From Odiellus spinosus (Eukaryota; Arthropoda; Arachnida; Opiliones; Phalangiidae), in assembly GCA_963920705.1 (NCBI GenBank), contig OY987226.1, positions 23,941,636-24,005,635 of the forward strand: a DNA stretch of 64,000 bases, given 5' to 3'. Of this stretch, positions 31,650-42,902 are shown one piece after another; the first letter of the stretch is position 1, and every line of letters starts with the position of its first letter. The notes below the pieces were generated by a model that was given only the letters and a program-made list of their open reading frames with translations, did not search any database and was not told the DNA's origin. A program made the position numbers and the translations under genes.

Positions 31650-32647
31650 TATATATTATAAAAAAAACCAGTTGGGCGGATGCCCATCTAGAATGGAAGG
31701 CTATCTGTGACAGATATTACAATTCAGAATGGACAGATATAATTTTTTATTACTTCCCAGAATGGACAGATATAATTTTTTATTGCAACTCAGAATGGGC
31801 AAATATAATTTATTACAACTCGGAATGGACAGATATTATTTATTATAACTTGGAATGGGCAGATATAATTTATTACAACTGAAATGGACAAATTTCCCTT
31901 TTAAATAACTGCAATTAAGCCAAACCTCTCGCAGATAACTCTGCCCTTTATACGAAACTGTGGAATTGGAAAGGAGGTATGCAATATTTGTTGGAATATA
32001 TACAGTGTAACTTATTTATTGTGCCTGTAGTATTTATATTTAGTATTCGTTATTTTCTTAATTATAAATAATAAATTAACAATGGTGATATAAATATTTA
32101 AATTATTTTAACTACACATTCTTGCGTCAAATGATTTATTTTTCAATGAGAAACACTGCAATTCGAAAGGAACTATGAAATATTATATAACATGTGTAAC
32201 CTATTTATTGCGCCTATAGCATTTATATTTAGTGTACGATATTTTCTTAATTATTAATATAAAATTAACATTTATGATATAAATAGAAATTATTTTACTA
32301 CCCATTTTTAACGTCAAATGTTTGATTTTTCAATGAAAATGTTTTATATAAAGGGCAGAGTTATCTGCGAGAGGTTTGGCTTAATTGCAGTTATTTAAAA
32401 GGGAAATTTGTCCATTTCAGTTGTAATAAATTATATCTGCCCATTCCGAGTTATAATAAATAATATCTGTCCATTCCGAGTTGTAATAAATTATATTTGC
32501 CCATTCTGAGTTGCGATAAAAAATTATATCTGTCCATTCTGGGAAGTAATAAAAAATTATGTCTGTCCATTCTGAATTGTAATATCTGTCACAGATAGCC
32601 TTCCATTCTAGATGGGCATCCGCCCAACTGTTTTTTTTTTATAATAT
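31650..32647. mobile_element. FB-like fold-back element with tandem repeats in its arms
   Basis: Arms 31650-31955 and 32340-32647 are near-perfect inverted copies, for example AGTTGGGCGGATGCCC at 31670 with GGGCATCCGCCCAACT near 32620. Each arm contains about six tandem units of 28-34 bp of the form GAATGGACAGATATAATTT. The centre (31990-32335) contains two direct copies of a block of about 150 bp (GTGTAAC.TATTTATTG). Long inverted repeats made of short tandem units are the hallmark of Drosophila FB/Galileo-type elements. No transposase or clear target duplication. Confidence 0.85.
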
Positions 32648-32862
32648 CTGCCCCTTTGAAGAAACTATTGTGATGAAAATCACGCAAAAATGATTAAATG
32701 GTCTTTGTTCGTACACCAAAACGAATACCCGCCTCAATATCTCACTAAAAAGCTCAGATGTCTGTTTGAAAATGGAAAGGGAGCGACTTATTTTAATATA
32801 AACAACATGGTCAACCCCATAATAAGGCACACCAATTAAGATAATGCTGGATAGAGGCATTT

Positions 32863-33265
32863 GTCATGTAAAAGTTTAAAATTTTTCATGTGAAAGTTTA
32901 AAATTTTTTCATGTAAAAGTTTAAAATTTTTTCATGTAAAAGTTTAAAATTTTTTCATGTAAAAGTTTAAAATTTTTTCATGTAAAAGTTTAAAATTTTT
33001 CATGTAAAAGTTTAAAATTTTTCATGTAAAAGTTTAAAATTTTTCATGTAAAAGTTTAAAATTTTTCATGTAAAAGTTTAAAATTTTTCATGTAAAAGTT
33101 TAAAATTTTTCATGTAAAAGTTTAAAAATTTTCATGTAAAAGTTTAAAAATTTTCATGTAAAAGTTTAAAAATTTTCATGTAAAAGTTTAAAAATTTTCA
33201 TGTAAAAGTTTAAAATTTTTCATGTAAAAGTTTAAAATTTTTCATGTAAAAGTTTTAAAATTTCA
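32863..33265 (+). repeat. Minisatellite, 22-23-bp unit x 18
   Basis: Unit CATGTAAAAGTTTAAAATTTT with small variation in T-run length and two subtypes (AAATTTTT and AAAATTTT). It follows the FB-like element by about 215 bp. Confidence 0.95.
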
Positions 33266-33529
33266 CTTCAGACAGTACGGTATATAGTTAGAGCCTACAC
33301 CAATTGAAATTGGTGTGATTAAAAACGAGTAAAAAAAGATGTAATCTAGAAGATTTATTAAACACCATCTTGTTTAATAAGAAGAATTTTTAACATATAT
33401 CACGAACTGCGTTTTAAACTTTGAAACACAGAACAAAGTCTCTTCTCTACTTTGAAAAGAAATTTAATGGTTAAACTCGGAAACCATTTGGGTGGTCATT
33501 TTTCGGTATGCTACTAAAGCTGTACCGTA

Positions 33530-33640
33530 TTGACGAATTCGGAATGTTCATACTCATAAACCAACTTGCAGGGGCTTACGCCATTGAATTACAAATTTTA
33601 TGATGAATCATCTCAACAGATGGCGTTACCGACTAATAAT
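33530..33640. mobile_element. Fragment of the TIR family at 56120-56665
   Basis: GACGAATTCGGAATGTTCAT, then ACTCATAAACCAACTTGCAG and GGGGCTTACGCCATTGAATT, closely parallel 56128-56195. Only one end is present. Confidence 0.5.
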
Positions 33641-33694
33641 AATAAGGAATTAAATTATATTTAATTATACAAACAATTATTGGGCCCCGAAACG

Positions 33695-33809
<115 letters not shown>

Positions 33810-34534
33810 TAATCAAAGTTAAAATTAAAAAGTGATAAAAAATTAGGTATAGATGGCGCGGTCTGTTATAAAACGTCGTTGGGATCTATTTTTTTCGTCT
33901 GCTATTAGGCTGCTACGCTTGGTTTTTTCTGTTGCCTTCCGCGGCTTTCTTAATACTTTTTCGTCGAATTTTCCACCCGTGGTATCAACAAATTTCACTT
34001 GGCTCGCGAAGATCGTTACGGGGGGAACGGGGCCTTCCGCGTTTGTAGGCCTAGGCTCCCTGGTCTCGAGCTCCCGGCACTCGTGCTTTTTCCGTTCCGC
34101 GTAAGCATATCGCCCGTCGCTCAACGACTACGGAGAGCGGCGACCCTCTCTCCTCTCTTCGTTTTTCGTCAAGACCGGCGACGCCGCGACAGCCTTGGGT
34201 GGGAACGGAATAAGCGCGAGAGAGTCTCGCGGCGAGAACAAGGAGCCTAGACTTACTAAGGCGTCTTTACGATCTAAAACGGGCCTCGCCGAAGAATATA
34301 TTTCCGCGAACCTTATTCAACGTTGGTTTAACACGCAATATTAAGGTCAAACTTACTTTAAATAATATTAAAATTATCATATACGCAAAAGCGCCTTAAA
34401 AACCACACAATACTTGACCACCCAAATGCCGAGAGAGTTCATGATTTACCGCCAAACAGTTTGAAATTCCAACCCCCCCTGTTAGTAAGAGGGGAAAACC
34501 TAAGCTCCGCCCAGGCGTGAATACTATGTATAAT

Positions 34535-34890
34535 TTTTTGGCCGCGTCTATTTTGGCCGGTTTTTCGGGCCAAAATAGCTCCTTGCTGAGCGGGCTCTAT
34601 TTTGGCCCGAAAAACCGGCCAAAATAGCCCCAAGCCGAGACTCGGCTATTTTGGCCGTTTTTACGGGTGTCGGCCATAACCCGCCAAAATAGCGCCCTCT
34701 TGGCTGTTGACTATTTTGGCCGGTTTTTCGGGCCTCTTACTAACCTAACCTTACCTAACTTAATATTGAAATTTCAGTCGGGGAATTTAAGAGGCCCGAA
34801 AACCCGGCCAAAATAGTCAACAGCCAAGAGGGCGCTATTTTGGCGGGTTATGGCCGACGCCCGAAAAACCGGCCAAAATAGACACTTCTA
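34535..34890. mobile_element. Palindromic array of CTATTTTGGCCGG units
   Basis: Repeated CTATTTTGGCCGGTTTTTCG and complement units occur at least six times. A nearly perfect inverted repeat of about 75 bp (34668-34742 against 34790-34865, including AGCGCCCTCTTGGCTGTTGA) surrounds a loop with ACCTAACCTTACCTAACTTA. It may be a fold-back element related to 9230-10440 through GGCCAAAATAG blocks. Confidence 0.7.
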
Positions 34891-36142
34891 TTAAGGCCCC
34901 TTCATTATATTATAATATTATTTACCAAGGTTAAGATATACTTGAAATTTAGTTGTTTGTACGACATGGTTGGCATTCTATATTTGAGTTCGATGTAAAA
35001 AAACATTTTATATCTTCAGTAATAGACTCCACTATTGAGTTATAATTTAAAATAGAATATTTATCTTGGGAGCGAGCGGCAAAATAATCTCTCTCTCAGA
35101 CGGGCGGCGGGACTCGGGAGCCTGAGGCTGGCAATGGCCCGTTTAGAATAGCGTATTTAAAACCAAGACCGTAAGCCTTTGCGCCTTAAAACTCCGTTTC
35201 ATATATATTTAAGTCGAAATGGTCAACAAAACCTGCCATCAATTAAAATCCAACACTAATGTAGGGAAAATAAAACAATATGAAGGGAAATAAGTACTAT
35301 ACGGTTTAAAAAATCGTGAAATACTGTTTTAAGCGACACTTTTTAGTAGCTAAGTTCACCTCGTGAATTCAGCGAGTATAAAGGGAGCGTTTTTTCTCAA
35401 TCTCAGAATGAATGTAGAGAGCGGATGTGTAGGTCGCCTTTCAGCGCGAAGTGCATTTTCAACCTGGATGTATAGCCAGGATGTTCATTGGCTGGAGGTA
35501 GAGCCAGACGGAATTTCAACGCGTACAAACCTAGGGTCTCGTCTGAATTGGTTTCAAACCCGGGGAGTTTCTACAACCAGGAGTAGGGTCCCGTTTATAT
35601 CATACCAAGGATGTCTTATTCAAGGAGTAGGAGGTTCCTTGAGAGTAGTAGGAGGTTCCTTGAGAGTCGGCGCATTTCATGCTTCCAGTTATTATAATTA
35701 GCTTTACCTTGAGCTATGCTCGATGGGCGTTACCAATGTTAAATTGACGGACAGAGAACGATCATCATCCTCATCATCATCCTCATCATCATCCTCGTTG
35801 TTCTCCCCTCGACACAACTTAGAGAGAAAATCCCAGCTTATCGGCAGAGTCACAGATAACGTACCACGCGATCGCGTGGTCCTTAATATTTTTTTTAGTT
35901 TAAGGTCTCTTGAAGCCCTAGAATGTGGTATTTTTTTTTTTTTTTAATTCATGCTCAAAAGCAAATTTTTAATCTCAAAAAAAAAGTGTATTTCGGGTCA
36001 AAGTTGACCCCTGAATGTCAAAAAAATAAAAATCGTATTTTTGGCCATATTTTAAATACGAGACGCGGGCATCCATCTTTATCATTTATTCATAGAAAGG
36101 TGGGTTTTCATGTGCCAAGCCTTTTCATCGCGCATGGCACTT

Positions 36143-36270
36143 CCCTTACTGAAAAAAGTTAGCCTGTTCTGAAGAGGTCTATTCATGAACACTGCATACT
36201 TCCCCAAGACTTATTGACGTAATGGAAGACTTCCCCAAGACCACTTAAGACTAAATTTTTTTGGTAAGGG
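36143..36270 (-). mobile_element. MITE-A copy 7 (deleted, 128 bp)
   Basis: Inverse orientation, TIRs present, middle shortened by about 60 bp, TT flanks both sides. Confidence 0.85.
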
Positions 36271-36879
36271 TTACCTTATTTTTACTAAAGTGATTAAGTT
36301 AACAACTTTTTGAATTTAATTTAAACATTTACAATACTACAAACGTTGATTATTAAAAAATTTATACTGTAAAAAATGTTTATCTTTAGAGGGTCATTCC
36401 ATGACAAAACGTACAAGCGTGTCCACCCTCCCATCTCAGAATTGGACCAAATTTTGTACCTGAGGTTCTTTTACGTGTAGAAACCGGAATATTTTTACAA
36501 TCGGTCAAGCCGTTTTCGAGATACAGAGGGTCGGTGTTTCAGAAACTGGCCTTAAATAATGGCTCGATCACTGCGTTTCAAGAACCGAATTAAAGGTCCT
36601 GAAGTGAAGAAGAATGCTACTGAAAATTCGAAACTACTACTAGTTGGTAAAAGGGTCAAAAGTAATATTTAAATGATTGACCTTTGACCTTTTAATGAAG
36701 CCACACTTTTATTCGAGCTCTAACATTCTTTTTGAATTCCCTGCATGTGAATTAGTCGAAAAGTATGAAATCCCAAAGTATTATTTTTAGATCTTGAGAT
36801 ATTCTGATTTTAGTCAGACCCCACAAACATTATATTTATTTAAAAATATTTACATTTTAATATTCGAAAAAGCAGTTTC

Positions 36880-36949
36880 AATTTTCAATTCTATCGTTTG
36901 GCAATATGCAATATTTCGATGTTTGTGACTTGATCGTAATTGGTGGATC

Positions 36950-37002
<53 letters not shown>

Positions 37003-37113
37003 AAGTATATTTTCAGATAAGACCCACCATTGATCTTTAGTTTTTGGCCAAAACTGTTTTTCGCATGTTTCAGGTGGATGCATGAAAGATGTAAAATAAT
37101 CTTCGAATTCCAC
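36880..37113 (-). pseudogene. Left-arm copy of the FWP-type domain fragment, broken by poly(A)
   Basis: Mirror of the fragment at 37721-37936 on the opposite strand: EFEDYFTSFMHPPETC, QFWPKTKDQWWV, SENILGK, then the frame runs into lysines encoded by the T48 tract of the plus strand. Part of the palindrome at 36391-38266. Confidence 0.6.
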
Positions 37114-37720
37114 TGAATATTCTTCAAATTTTCCTACTTCTTTTCATAAACACATTCCACAAAATTACCGCAAGTTAGATCCCCTCTCTTATCCTCAGCG
37201 TAACTTTCTTTAAGATGGCGAGAAATATTAAATATTTGCATATCATCTAAAACTGAAAGGGCGGTTGCTTTTATTTGAGTTGTACTTTCAGGGATAGATT
37301 TATGAAATCTTTGGGTTCCATTAATAGCAGAAGCCGATGAAACCCTCCTTTGAAGTCTACTACTCTAATGTTCGATATAGCTCGCCTCTCTATATGGGTG
37401 AAATTCCCAATTTTACGAGATCGGAGGGGTCCTACTTCATACCCCCTGTCTACGGAAAATTGGAAATTCTCTCTCTCCACAAACGACGACGTTTTTTTGA
37501 CGAACTCTAAGGCTGCTAGAGATATTCGCTCGACGAACTCCCGCTCCGAAAATATCTAGCGTTATACAATAAACGTTATACAAATAAAAGCAACCACCCT
37601 TTTAGTTTTAGGTGATATGCAAATATTTAATATTTCTCGCCATCTTAAAGAAAGTTACGCTGAGGATAAGAGAGGTGATCTAACTTGCGGTAATTTTGTG
37701 GAATGTGTTTATGAAAAGAA

Positions 37721-37936
37721 GTAGGAAAATTTGAAGAATATTCAGTGGAATTCGAAGATTATTTTATATCTTTCATGTATCCACCTGAAACATGCGAAAA
37801 ACAGTTTTGGCCAAAAACTAAAGATCAATGGTGGGTCTTATCTGAAAATATACTTGGTAAAATCGATTCACCAATTACGATCAAGTCACAAACATCGAAA
37901 TATTGCATATTGCCAAACGATAGAATTGAAAATTGA
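37721..37936 (+). pseudogene. Right-arm copy of a small transposon-associated domain
   Basis: In-frame from about 37715: EEYSVEFEDYF, FMYPPETCEKQFWPKTKDQ, WWVLSENILGKID, then a stop after DRIEN. The order W/Y..V.F.hP......FWP...D..WV....IL..I..P is one I associate with a short C-terminal module found in many uncharacterised transposon-linked proteins of invertebrates. An upstream CGNFVECVYEKK-like piece lies in another frame, so a frameshift separates it. Probably a captured gene end inside a fold-back element. Identification moderate to low. Confidence 0.45.
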
Positions 37937-38374
37937 AACTGCTTTTTCGAAAATTAAAATGTAAATATTTTTAAATAAATATAATGTTTTTGGGGTCTGA
38001 CTAAAATCAGAATATCTCAAGATCTAAAAATAATACTTTGGGATTTCATACTTTTCCCATACTAATTCACATGCAGGGAATTCGAAAAAAATGTTAGAGC
38101 TTGAATAAAAGTGTGGCTTCATTAAAAGGTCAAAGGTCAATCATTTAAATATTACTTTTGACCCTTTTACCAACTAGTAGTAGTAAAAGAACCCCAGGTA
38201 CAAAATTTGGTCCAATTCTGAGATGGGAGGATGGACACGCTTGTACGTTTTGTCATGGAAAGACCCTAGAGCTGATTAGATGAAAAAGAATAGTAGAGCG
38301 CATAATTTTAGAGCATAATAAACAAATAAAAAAACTTATTTGTAGAACTTTCCAGACCTTTCTAGACTCTTCAA

Positions 38375-38470
38375 GCACTTTCCAGAATTTTCTAAACCTT
38401 TCAAGCACTTTCAAGAATTTTCTAGACCTCTCCAGACTTTTCTGCTATCTTCTAGAACAAAGTTCTGGAC
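38375..38470. promoter_or_regulatory. Cluster of heat-shock-element-like boxes in a degenerate minisatellite
   Basis: TTCCAGAATTTTC (38380-38392) and TTCAAGAATTTTCTAGAC (38410-38427) are alternating nTTCnnGAAn arrays of three to four boxes. TTCTAGAA (38450-38457) and GTTCTGGAC follow. The whole is a degenerate repeat of period about 35 bp. HSF binding is inferred from sequence only. Confidence 0.4.
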
Positions 38471-39439
38471 GTACGCATTGTGTTTGTTGACAAAATGTGC
38501 ATTATGGATATGTAAAAACAGTTCGTATTGCTTATTGGCGATTCTAAAATGCACATTTTTTACGCTATATAATTTTATGTGTCAACATTTGTAGTATAGT
38601 ACATGTTAAAAATAAAATCAAAAAGTTTTTTTAGATAAGATTTTTGAACAGTTATTATCCAACCAAATACCATTTCAGTACCAGCCCATGGTATTCTTGT
38701 ACAATAAGCTCACAATATATGATTAAATTAGATAAAGCACGCCCTTTAAAGTGATGACATTGGCTATAGGTGCCTTGAGTTCTGAACTTTATAGACTTCA
38801 TTTCATTTCGATAATTTAATCCAATTTTTTTATAGTAATGAACTTTATCACTTTAGTAAAAATAAGGTAAGTGGCGCAGGTGATGAAAGATTTTGGCCCG
38901 CCTTTCTATGAATAAATGATAAAGATGTATGCCCCTCACCTTTTTAAAATATGGCCGAAAATGCGATTTTTATTTTTTTTTACATTGTTCCTCATTGTAT
39001 TAAAAAACACTATATTGTAGGGCTTCAAGTGTCCTTTAATTAATAAAAAAAGTATATTAGATTTGGTGATAATTTGACCAAGATATCGTCAAAAAATAAA
39101 AACCCAAAGTATTTTTTTGAGTGATTTTGAATGTATCTTTTGAGTTGAAAATTTACACATAACTAATGTTTGTCATGCTGTTTATCGGACAATTTTTTCA
39201 TCTCTATTCGTTCAAAGGCAATTTTCACTATCTTATCTGGCTAGGCCCTTTATGAAATATTATAGAATTAACTCTTAAGTATCCAAATGACTCGTTATTA
39301 CGAATTAACTATAAAAGATAGGATAAATCTAAAGTAATATTCGAATTCTACAATACAAATACCCTTTAAATGAGAAGTTTCATGAAATTATCTCAAATAC
39401 CCAAGGGACGATTCAAATTCATGTTTAGGGGTACGAAAA

Positions 39440-39610
39440 CGAACTACCGCATAGGTCGAAAATGTGGGGTATTTTCAAAATTCTCTAATTCCTCAACCAA
39501 TCACTATTTATCACTCAAAATTTACAATTGTCCATTATTTGGCCAGAATTTAGTGTGCCTAAAATTTCATGATGATCAGCCGAACCATGGTGGGGACCAT
39601 TGTCGATCGT
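39440..39610. repeat. Remnant of the GGGTCATTCC-terminus family
   Basis: AAAATTTCATGATGATCAGC then CGAACCATGGTGG parallels 19990-20045 and 54665-54700. The 144-codon frame at 39370-39804 overlaps it and shows no domain. Confidence 0.35.
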
Positions 39611-40218
39611 GTTTTGACCCAGGTAATTACACAATGAATATGCATCTCTATACAGAGCCTGGTCCTAAATCAAATAAGCCCTCGTGGGAAGGATTTAAGG
39701 CTCTTGATGACCCCCTAAATGTTTTTTGGCACATTTTGAAGCCTCTGATTGGCTTTTTAAACCAAGTGGCTTTAGCAAAAGGACTAAGTCTCCATTCCTG
39801 TTAGGACTGCTTTTGAAAATTCTTTCAAGACTTCAACATTCCTAGAATGATAATCTATCATATTTCTGCATTTACAAATCTTGGTTACCTTAAAAGGATA
39901 CTAAACTCAAGTTGTTAATAATAATGCGTAATAACCATGTCTCAACTCATCAAAGGTAAAGGGATAGTATTAGCTGGAATGAAGTTCTTTATTTTCTGAC
40001 TATGAAAAACTATGCCCCATGAATGTTTTCATAATTTTTGAAGTGAAATTATATAAGACAATATTTATTAAAGTTTTCTATCCTAAACATGTGTTTGAAT
40101 TTTGTACTGTTGCTAAGAGACCAATTTGCAATCGTAAAAAAGATGGCCAATCCCACGAACTTTAAACATATAGATTTAATTGTTGTGTAGTCTAGTCACC
40201 AAAAATTAGGGTTAAGTC

Positions 40219-40662
40219 TGTAACCGGGGGAAAATTCTTGGGAATAACTTTCTCCTTATTTTCTATCTTATCTAATAATCTAATTTTTTCCCCAGGGTAA
40301 CTAACTTTCCTTTCGTAGGAATTGGGAGGAGATCCCTTTAAGGGATATTTTCTAAATATTATATTACCCTTGCGTTGTAATTAACGTTGATGATCTCCTT
40401 TCCTCCGAAGTGACCAAGATGATTTATTTCTTACTTAAATATTTTCAACTAATTTTTAATAGTTTAGTCAATCTTTTATTTCTCTCTTGAAATCACAATC
40501 AATCAATCTATCTGATTTCTTATCTCCACAACATCTCTTTTTATGCAAGAAAAAGGGGGTGGAGATTTGCAACAGGGAGTCCAGCTGGAATATTCCAGAA
40601 GTTTACATGGAAGGGGCGCCACCTATTTAGAAAAATAATCTTCCAGCTGGACACCTGTTGCA
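40219..40662. mobile_element. Solo LTR, copy 2 (444 bp, TSD AGTC)
   Basis: TGTAACCGGGGG...CACCTGTTGCA, same orientation and family as 6385-6859, with AGTC on both sides (40215-40218, 40663-40666). The 3' part contains the inverted pair TTGCAACAGGGAGTCCAGC and GCTGGACACCTGTTGCAA. Confidence 0.85.
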
Positions 40663-40744
40663 AGTCATTTAAGCGACAATCAGTATTATGTTTTAACTGA
40701 TTTTATGAAGACTGTGATCTCTGGAAAAGCATAATTTTGAGGTC

Positions 40745-40965
40745 AATTTCATCACCTTCTATTTCAGTTGCATACGGGGTCTTTACCTTGCGAAGCAAGA
40801 TTGTCAGAATTGATGCCCGGGGGGGGGGGGGGCGTCGTCTGCTTGCCGTCCATGGGGCTCTCAGTACGAGACCCTATTGCACCTCCTCCTTGAATGTGAC
40901 TGAGCGTGTATGCCTTGAAGTCGCTAAATGAACTGGTGCACTGGGGCTCTAGGATTTGGCATTTG
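40745..40965 (+). pseudogene. C-terminal fragment of a non-LTR reverse transcriptase/RNase H region
   Basis: With one frame change, the sequence reads LHTGSLPCEARLSEL then CRPWGSQYETLLHLLLECD, resembling the TGH..L..L....C..C...ET..HLL.EC tail common in I/Jockey/R1-like elements. A G-run near 40820 and stops break it. Confidence 0.4.
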
Positions 40966-41239
40966 AGCCTCCCATCCTTAGACGTATTCTTACATTATGG
41001 TGCAAAAATACTGCTAGTTTCCAATAAAAAGGACAGGGCAAGTTTAGTTTTCAATTAGGTCGAATACCCTCGTCGTTCTAGAGTTATTTTTTTATGAAAT
41101 TCGTTACATTATATATTTACCAGTTTTGTCAACCAGGGACTTAAATATTATAAATACTATCAATTACTAAACTACGTTGTACATTTAATGGTACCCCATT
41201 ATTCATTTTTACATTTCGTAATTCTTTCCTCCAAAGAAG

Positions 41240-41486
41240 CCGTCCTCCTATCAAAGGGTGTATTTTTGTAATACTGCTTATCATAAACCTTTAAACCTGG
41301 AACGCTCTCGTACGCAATGTTATTCCATGGATTTTTTTTTTTTGAAAATACTTGCCTTTCTGATTTATTTTCTAGTACTTCCACATATTTCTGAACCTTG
41401 GATATTCAGTGAGATATTAAAAAAGTTTCAATCTTTATTTAAATCCTAATATCATAATTTTACACACTTTAGTTGGGCCACAATCT

Positions 41487-41519
<33 letters not shown>

Positions 41520-41860
41520 CAAGAGTTAAAGCGTAGAAATTGAGTTGGAATTAAACCTAAGCCTTATCTGTATCTGCCTTGTATTTTGCAATTTTACTTT
41601 TCACCAAATTTGAAAATTAGACAGTAGAGTCAGACTCAATTTCTGTGACTTAAATTTGCTTGAGATCCAACTATCAAGTGTAGAATTATGTAATTGGTTT
41701 TAAAATAAAGCTTGGAACTATATCTCTCTGAAAATGTAAAGCAGAAAATAAATATGAAAGGTAAGTAGCTGTCAAAAAACCAAATTCCATAGAATAACAT
41801 TGCGTTTGACACCATTCCTGGTGCGAAAATAGGTACCAATGTTACGGCTAGTAAGCAATG
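41240..41860. mobile_element. Palindromic element with a poly(A) expansion in one arm
   Basis: CGCAATGTTATTCCATGGA (41315) pairs with TCCATAGAATAACATTGCG (41788). TAATTTTACACACTTTAGTTGG-like blocks pair with the complement near 41665-41690. Only the left arm carries A29 (41491-41519). Confidence 0.6.
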
Positions 41861-42222
41861 GAGTAACAGCTAACGCGGAGTGATACGCAATGTTAAACCT
41901 GGCTTAACCGTTGCTTACTCTTCTTAAACACTAGGAAATATGTTTCTAGCATATATTTTAGAGCTGGGGCTGGCTTTTGCTTTTGAAGCGCTCTAATTGG
42001 CAACAGTTTAAAACTCTGCTACCATAGCTAAGCCTAACGAAGTTCTAAAAAATTAATTTTTGCTGAAATAATTATTTCAAAATTGTGAAAAATTCAGCAG
42101 GGTTGCCACAGACCTGGAAAAGTCAGGGAATTTCAAAATTGGTCAAAAATTGTTCAAAGGTCGCGGAAAAGTCAGGAAATTTTAATATTATCCAATAATA
42201 AAATTGTGGAATCTTATGGTAT

Positions 42223-42412
42223 CCCTTACCAAAAAAAGTTAGTCTTAAGAGGTCTTGAGGAAGTCTTTCGGGTGTCTTATGTAGTCTTGAGAGGTCTTGG
42301 GGAAGTCTTCCATTACGTCAAGAAGTCTTGGGGAGGTTTTAAAGACTTCCCCAAGACTTTTGTAGCGTTCTTGAAGACCTCTTCAGATCAGACTAACTTT
42401 TTTCCGTAAGGG
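42223..42412 (+). mobile_element. MITE-A copy 8 (190 bp)
   Basis: Full-length, forward orientation, AT on both sides. A clean reference copy: CCCTTACC end, two AAGAGGTCTTG blocks, CATTACGTCAAGAAG centre, then inverted CTTCCCCAAGAC and CCTCTTCAGATCAGAC. Confidence 0.92.
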
Positions 42413-42712
42413 ATGGATTCAATTAGACCAGGGAAGCTTCCATAAATATGTGTAAAAATGTATTATATGGGATGAGAGGCTTCAAAACATTTGTGGAAAG
42501 TCCCTATTGAGAAAAGCATATTTTATGAATACTTTCTCACAGTATACTGTCTAAACAGAACACCAATTTTTGGGGAGAAGTGATTCACACAAGGAAGAGA
42601 TCCCACACGAATCTCTAGCAACCTTGGAATTCCCATACAACACAATAAGGGGTTTATTTGGACAGTTATTGAAGGATAAAAAAGGTTTTACTCTTGAAAT
42701 TGCATATTACTA

Positions 42713-42902
42713 CCCTTACGGAAAAAAGTTAAGTCTGATCTGAAGGCGTCTTCAAGAACACTACAAAGTCTTGGGGAAGTCTTTAAGACTTCCCCAAGAC
42801 TTCTTGATGTAGTGGAAGACTTCCCCAAGACCTCTTTAGACTAAATAAGACACCAGAAAGACTTCCCCAAGACCTCTTAAGACTAACTTTTTTTGGTAAG
42901 GG
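42713..42902 (-). mobile_element. MITE-A copy 9 (190 bp)
   Basis: Inverse orientation relative to copy 8, 300 bp away in the same host element. Flanked by TACTA on both sides; since other copies share only two bases, TA is probably the true duplication. Confidence 0.92.

Larger units (their letters stand above)
36391..38266. mobile_element. Large palindromic element (1876 bp, TSD TAGA) with captured domain
   Basis: Termini GGGTCATTCCATGACAAAAC and complement (GTTTTGTCATGGAAAGACCC) flanked by TAGA on both sides (36387-36390, 38267-38270). The left arm (to about 37275) and right arm (from about 37583) pair almost completely around a loop of about 305 bp. Three differences stand out: about 140 bp of the left arm near 36480-36620 is missing from the right, the left arm has a T48 run (36952-36999) where the right arm has four, and scattered substitutions. 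Both arms carry the same domain-coding fragment in opposite directions. It is non-autonomous; a 4-bp duplication fits several superfamilies, so I leave it unnamed. Confidence 0.88.

Noticed and set aside
32863-33265. Regular short repeats that could suggest a CRISPR-like array
   Set aside because: Units are contiguous with no unique spacers, in animal-type DNA; it is a minisatellite.
33843-34260. GC-richer open frames on both strands (83-93 codons)
   Set aside because: Overlapping frames on both strands without domain, splice sites or consistent codon pattern; probably GC-rich repeat or regulatory DNA.
36850-37127. Minus-strand frames with long lysine runs
   Set aside because: The lysines are encoded by the T48 homopolymer; the frame is a broken copy of the domain in the other arm of the palindrome.
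39370-39804. 144-codon open frame
   Set aside because: It overlaps a repeat-family remnant, has no recognisable domain, lacks splice context and includes repeat-derived sequence shared with non-coding copies.
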